From NCBI GenBank assembly GCA_014800945.1, contig JAAVFD010000034.1:1-64000 (forward strand): DNA of 64,000 bases, read 5' to 3'. The notes beneath the pieces are model-generated. The model was given only the letters and a program-made list of their open reading frames with translations. It searched no databases and was not told where the DNA came from. Below are positions 62,107-64,000 of this stretch, piece after piece (within the stretch, counting starts at the first letter, position 1; every line of letters begins with the position of its first letter). The position numbers and the translations under genes were made by a program. This DNA comes from Barnesiella sp. Its GTDB lineage: Bacteria > Bacteroidota > Bacteroidia > Bacteroidales > Muribaculaceae.

Positions 62107-63495
62107 TTCTTCACCATAAGCCATTCTTATAATATCTTCCGGATATAGGATTCGGTGCTCAGTTGTTTCAACGTTTTTGGGTTTATTTTTAAGGAATAGC
62201 AGCGGAATAATTTTCTTATCTTGAGCAAACGGAAGAACCGAGGCTTTTTTTGTCAAGGTATTCATGAGTTCAGATGCATATTCAGTATTTGTCCACTTGC
62301 ATTCACCCACAAGAAGCGCTTTACCGTCAATTGATTCGGCAATAATGTCAAATTCCATATTCCTAACAATACCTTCAGTTTTAACGCTACCCCACCATCG
62401 TGAGGCTTCTCTCCATCTGAAACCTGCAATTGTGTTGCCGCTCACAGCTTCGCGGCAGAGGTGCTCCCAATGTCTCCCAACGTAACTGTTGAATCCGGAC
62501 TCGATATCCTCCATAACGATAGAACGTCGTCCTCGCCCTATCTCAGAGATATTTGGAACTATGAACGTATAATAAAAATCCATCATAGGATCATTTATAC
62601 GGTAAATACTCTTTTTGGACTTTTTTGGACTTTCACCAAAGGGAATCTCGCGTCTGAGATAATTCATCTGTATCAGCCTGTCTATAGGCGCTGACAATGC
62701 CGTTGCCTCCCTCCCCATCCTGGATGCTATTTCTGAAAGCTTATTGGCACCGGAAGCCACTACTGACATGAGTGATTCAGACTGAACAGTAGCTGTCATA
62801 TCATCCAGAAACAGCCGTTTAGGCTCATCATAAAGGATTCCGGTGGAACTCACCAGAATGCTTTTAATAGCTTCCTTAAAATCAGAGTATTCCTCACGCA
62901 ACTCCCAATATCTTGGCACACCGCCCCAAACACTGTATTCCTCAACAGTTGAAACAGCATCCAGATGCAGTGCTTGAGAAAGATATTCTATAGGAATCGG
63001 ACGAACATCAATAATTGCATCGGCTCTGCCATAAAGTGGCTCAGACTGAGACAATATCATATTCTGCATCATTCTTTGTGAACTCCCGCAAATAATCAGA
63101 TTAAACTTCATGGCTCCGGAATCAACAAGGCGCTGAACAACTGAAGGCAATTCCGGAGAATGCTTGACCATATATGGAAATTCATCCAGGCAAAGAGTGA
63201 ATTTTTCGGTAATCAATGAGTTGAGCATCTGAAAAAGATCTTCCCAGGACGAATATGTTGCCCTTGATATTGCCGGAAATTTTTCAGCAAGCTGGTTCCG
63301 CAGCATATCTCTCTGTACCTGATCGATAAAATCTCCTGCCATATAATATACATCCTCTTTATTCAAAACTTTTTTGATTAAAGTGGATTTACCAAGACGC
63401 CGTCTGCCATATACAACAACAAATCGCGCAGGTGCATTAGGGCTTAACACCCTGTGTAGTTCTGCAATTTCAGCTTTCCTGTCAACAAAATCCAT
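62104..63495 (-). CDS. AAA ATPase of the DUF234 type
   Basis: 463 residues from the ATG at 63495 (the longer frame crosses the palindrome). Walker A VVVYGRRRLGKSTLIKKVL, Walker B FTLCLDEFPYMVK, sensor LIICGSSQRMM, then a winged-helix section and a C-terminal DUF234 PD-(D/E)XK-like domain (VRNMEFDIIAESIDGKALLVGECKW). Substrate unknown; such ATPases are common in archaea and Bacteroidetes. A 41-bp palindrome touches each end of the gene, an odd arrangement that may mark a mobile cassette. Confidence 0.92.
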   Translation of the reverse strand: MDFVDRKAEIAELHRVLSPNAPARFVVVYGRRRLGKSTLIKKVLNKEDVYYMAGDFIDQVQRDMLRNQLAEKFPAISRATYSSWEDLFQMLNSLITEKFTLCLDEFPYMVKHSPELPSVVQRLVDSGAMKFNLIICGSSQRMMQNMILSQSEPLYGRADAIIDVRPIPIEYLSQALHLDAVSTVEEYSVWGGVPRYWELREEYSDFKEAIKSILVSSTGILYDEPKRLFLDDMTATVQSESLMSVVASGANKLSEIASRMGREATALSAPIDRLIQMNYLRREIPFGESPKKSKKSIYRINDPMMDFYYTFIVPNISEIGRGRRSIVMEDIESGFNSYVGRHWEHLCREAVSGNTIAGFRWREASRWWGSVKTEGIVRNMEFDIIAESIDGKALLVGECKWTNTEYASELMNTLTKKASVLPFAQDKKIIPLLFLKNKPKNVETTEHRILYPEDIIRMAYGEE

Positions 63496-63535
63496 AATTA
63501 TATTTGCGAAAAATAATTTTTCGCAAATATAATTA
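63495..63535. repeat. 41-bp perfect palindrome at the 5' end of the AAA gene
   Basis: Twenty-base arms with a single central base. The arms carry TATATTTG, the -7 box pattern, pointing both ways, so the palindrome may also serve as promoter or operator. Its edge is the first base of the start codon. Confidence 0.85.
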
Positions 63536-63559
63536 TTTTTTATTGATAAATAAGTGGAA

Positions 63560-64000
63560 TCAGCGGAGGAATTTGGGAGCGAGAACAAACAGTCCGAGCG
63601 ATATACCGAAATTCCAGTTTCGTGCGGGATAGCTGATATAGTTGGCGTATGCCGAAAGAGTTGCGAATGGAAGAGTTACCGCAAATGCTGTCTCACCAAA
63701 AAACTGCGGATTGGCAAACAGCTTGCCGTAGTGAACGGTATTATTTTCCCCCTCCATGATTTTTTTGATGGGCAGGAAGGTGTGGAATGTGCCTCTGAGC
63801 TGCACGGTTGAGTTGATTTTCCAGATAGGAACCACACCGGCTGTCACATAAGAGTTTGCCCTCAGTCCCGGGTTAAAGGCATTGTAGCTTGCCGGGGTGG
63901 GATTGAAAGAGGGTGCAAGCACAATAGATGTATTGTATGTATCGAGCAGCTTGCGGGTTGAAACAAGTGCATTGAATTCCGTTCCGATAGCGGCATGCCT
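63560..64000 (-). CDS. Patatin-like phospholipase, C-terminal barrel part (5' end beyond window)
   Basis: The frame is open from the window edge to the stop at 63560, about 146 codons. The sequence IGTEFNALVSTRKLLDTYNTS, APSFNPTPASYNAFNPGLRANSYVTAGVVPIWKINSTVQLRG, FFGETAFAVTLPFATLSAYANY and NWNFGISLGLFVL follows the C-terminal membrane barrel of Bacteroides patatin-like phospholipases (PlpD-type). The catalytic patatin domain must lie outside the window. Outer membrane location. Confidence 0.8.
   Translation of the reverse strand, partial: RHAAIGTEFNALVSTRKLLDTYNTSIVLAPSFNPTPASYNAFNPGLRANSYVTAGVVPIWKINSTVQLRGTFHTFLPIKKIMEGENNTVHYGKLFANPQFFGETAFAVTLPFATLSAYANYISYPARNWNFGISLGLFVLAPKFLR

Overview
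The window looks like chromosomal DNA of a gut Bacteroidales bacterium, most likely a member of the Muribaculaceae or a close relative (inference). Several promoters fit the Bacteroidota pattern: TTTG about 20 bases upstream of TAnnTTTG. Start codons lack Shine-Dalgarno sequences, and the gene families are typical of the phylum: a MurF-Alr fusion, a PorE-type OmpA protein, GSCFA, DUF4293, DUF6291, GH95 and a DUF2807/GIN protein.

Layout. 1-2.9 kb: an ECF sigma / anti-sigma operon led by a GIN-domain adhesin-like protein and ending in a tandem-repeat periplasmic protein cut by the window edge, with a candidate ECF-type promoter in front. 2.9-8.1 kb: metG-ansA, a FemAB-like acyltransferase and an iron alcohol dehydrogenase. 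8.2-15.7 kb: a complete-looking sialic-acid operon behind a clear promoter (MFS transporter, NanL lyase, ManNAc epimerase, a three-domain esterase-esterase-mutarotase fusion, a creatininase-family hydrolase). A GlcNAc-kinase-like gene that could serve the same pathway lies far away at 58.9 kb.

15.7-22.4 kb is an accessory block. It starts with a 316-bp non-autonomous derivative of an IS4-type transposon, followed by a candidate structured non-coding RNA and a compact operon of CsgG/FlgT/LPP20-like secreted proteins with a PD-(D/E)XK nuclease gene embedded. A truncated copy of the transposon derivative closes it. 22.4-25.5 kb holds a small monooxygenase-fold protein, a histidine-kinase-like protein without the phosphoacceptor histidine, and a glycosyltransferase.

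25.5-32.3 kb is the most unusual part. Two 329-bp direct repeats, each containing the 3' end of slyD plus downstream DNA, enclose about 6 kb. Inside are mostly small genes on the minus strand, several resembling immunity proteins of polymorphic toxin systems (NTF2-fold, DUF7668, TriTu-like, imm11/DUF1629-like), plus a lipoprotein gene and GC-rich wreckage that may come from a mobile element. No toxin is visible. I read it as an orphan immunity array, comparable in idea to acquired interbacterial defence clusters.

32.2-58.9 kb is largely housekeeping: slyD, a protein tyrosine phosphatase, lpxB, a GH95 fucosidase, surE, a SpoU methyltransferase, the murF-alr / GSCFA / porE / ABC-transporter cluster, purC, a menaquinone methyltransferase, an M13 peptidase, rpsT between two identical tRNA-Glu genes, xer and hpf, a DUF4143 ATPase, a YitT protein, an outer-membrane barrel and serB. 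From 58.9 kb to the end come the GlcNAc kinase-like gene, an AT-rich stretch bounded by short direct repeats, two small envelope genes, an AAA ATPase gene with a 41-bp palindrome at each end, and the 3' end of a patatin-like phospholipase gene.
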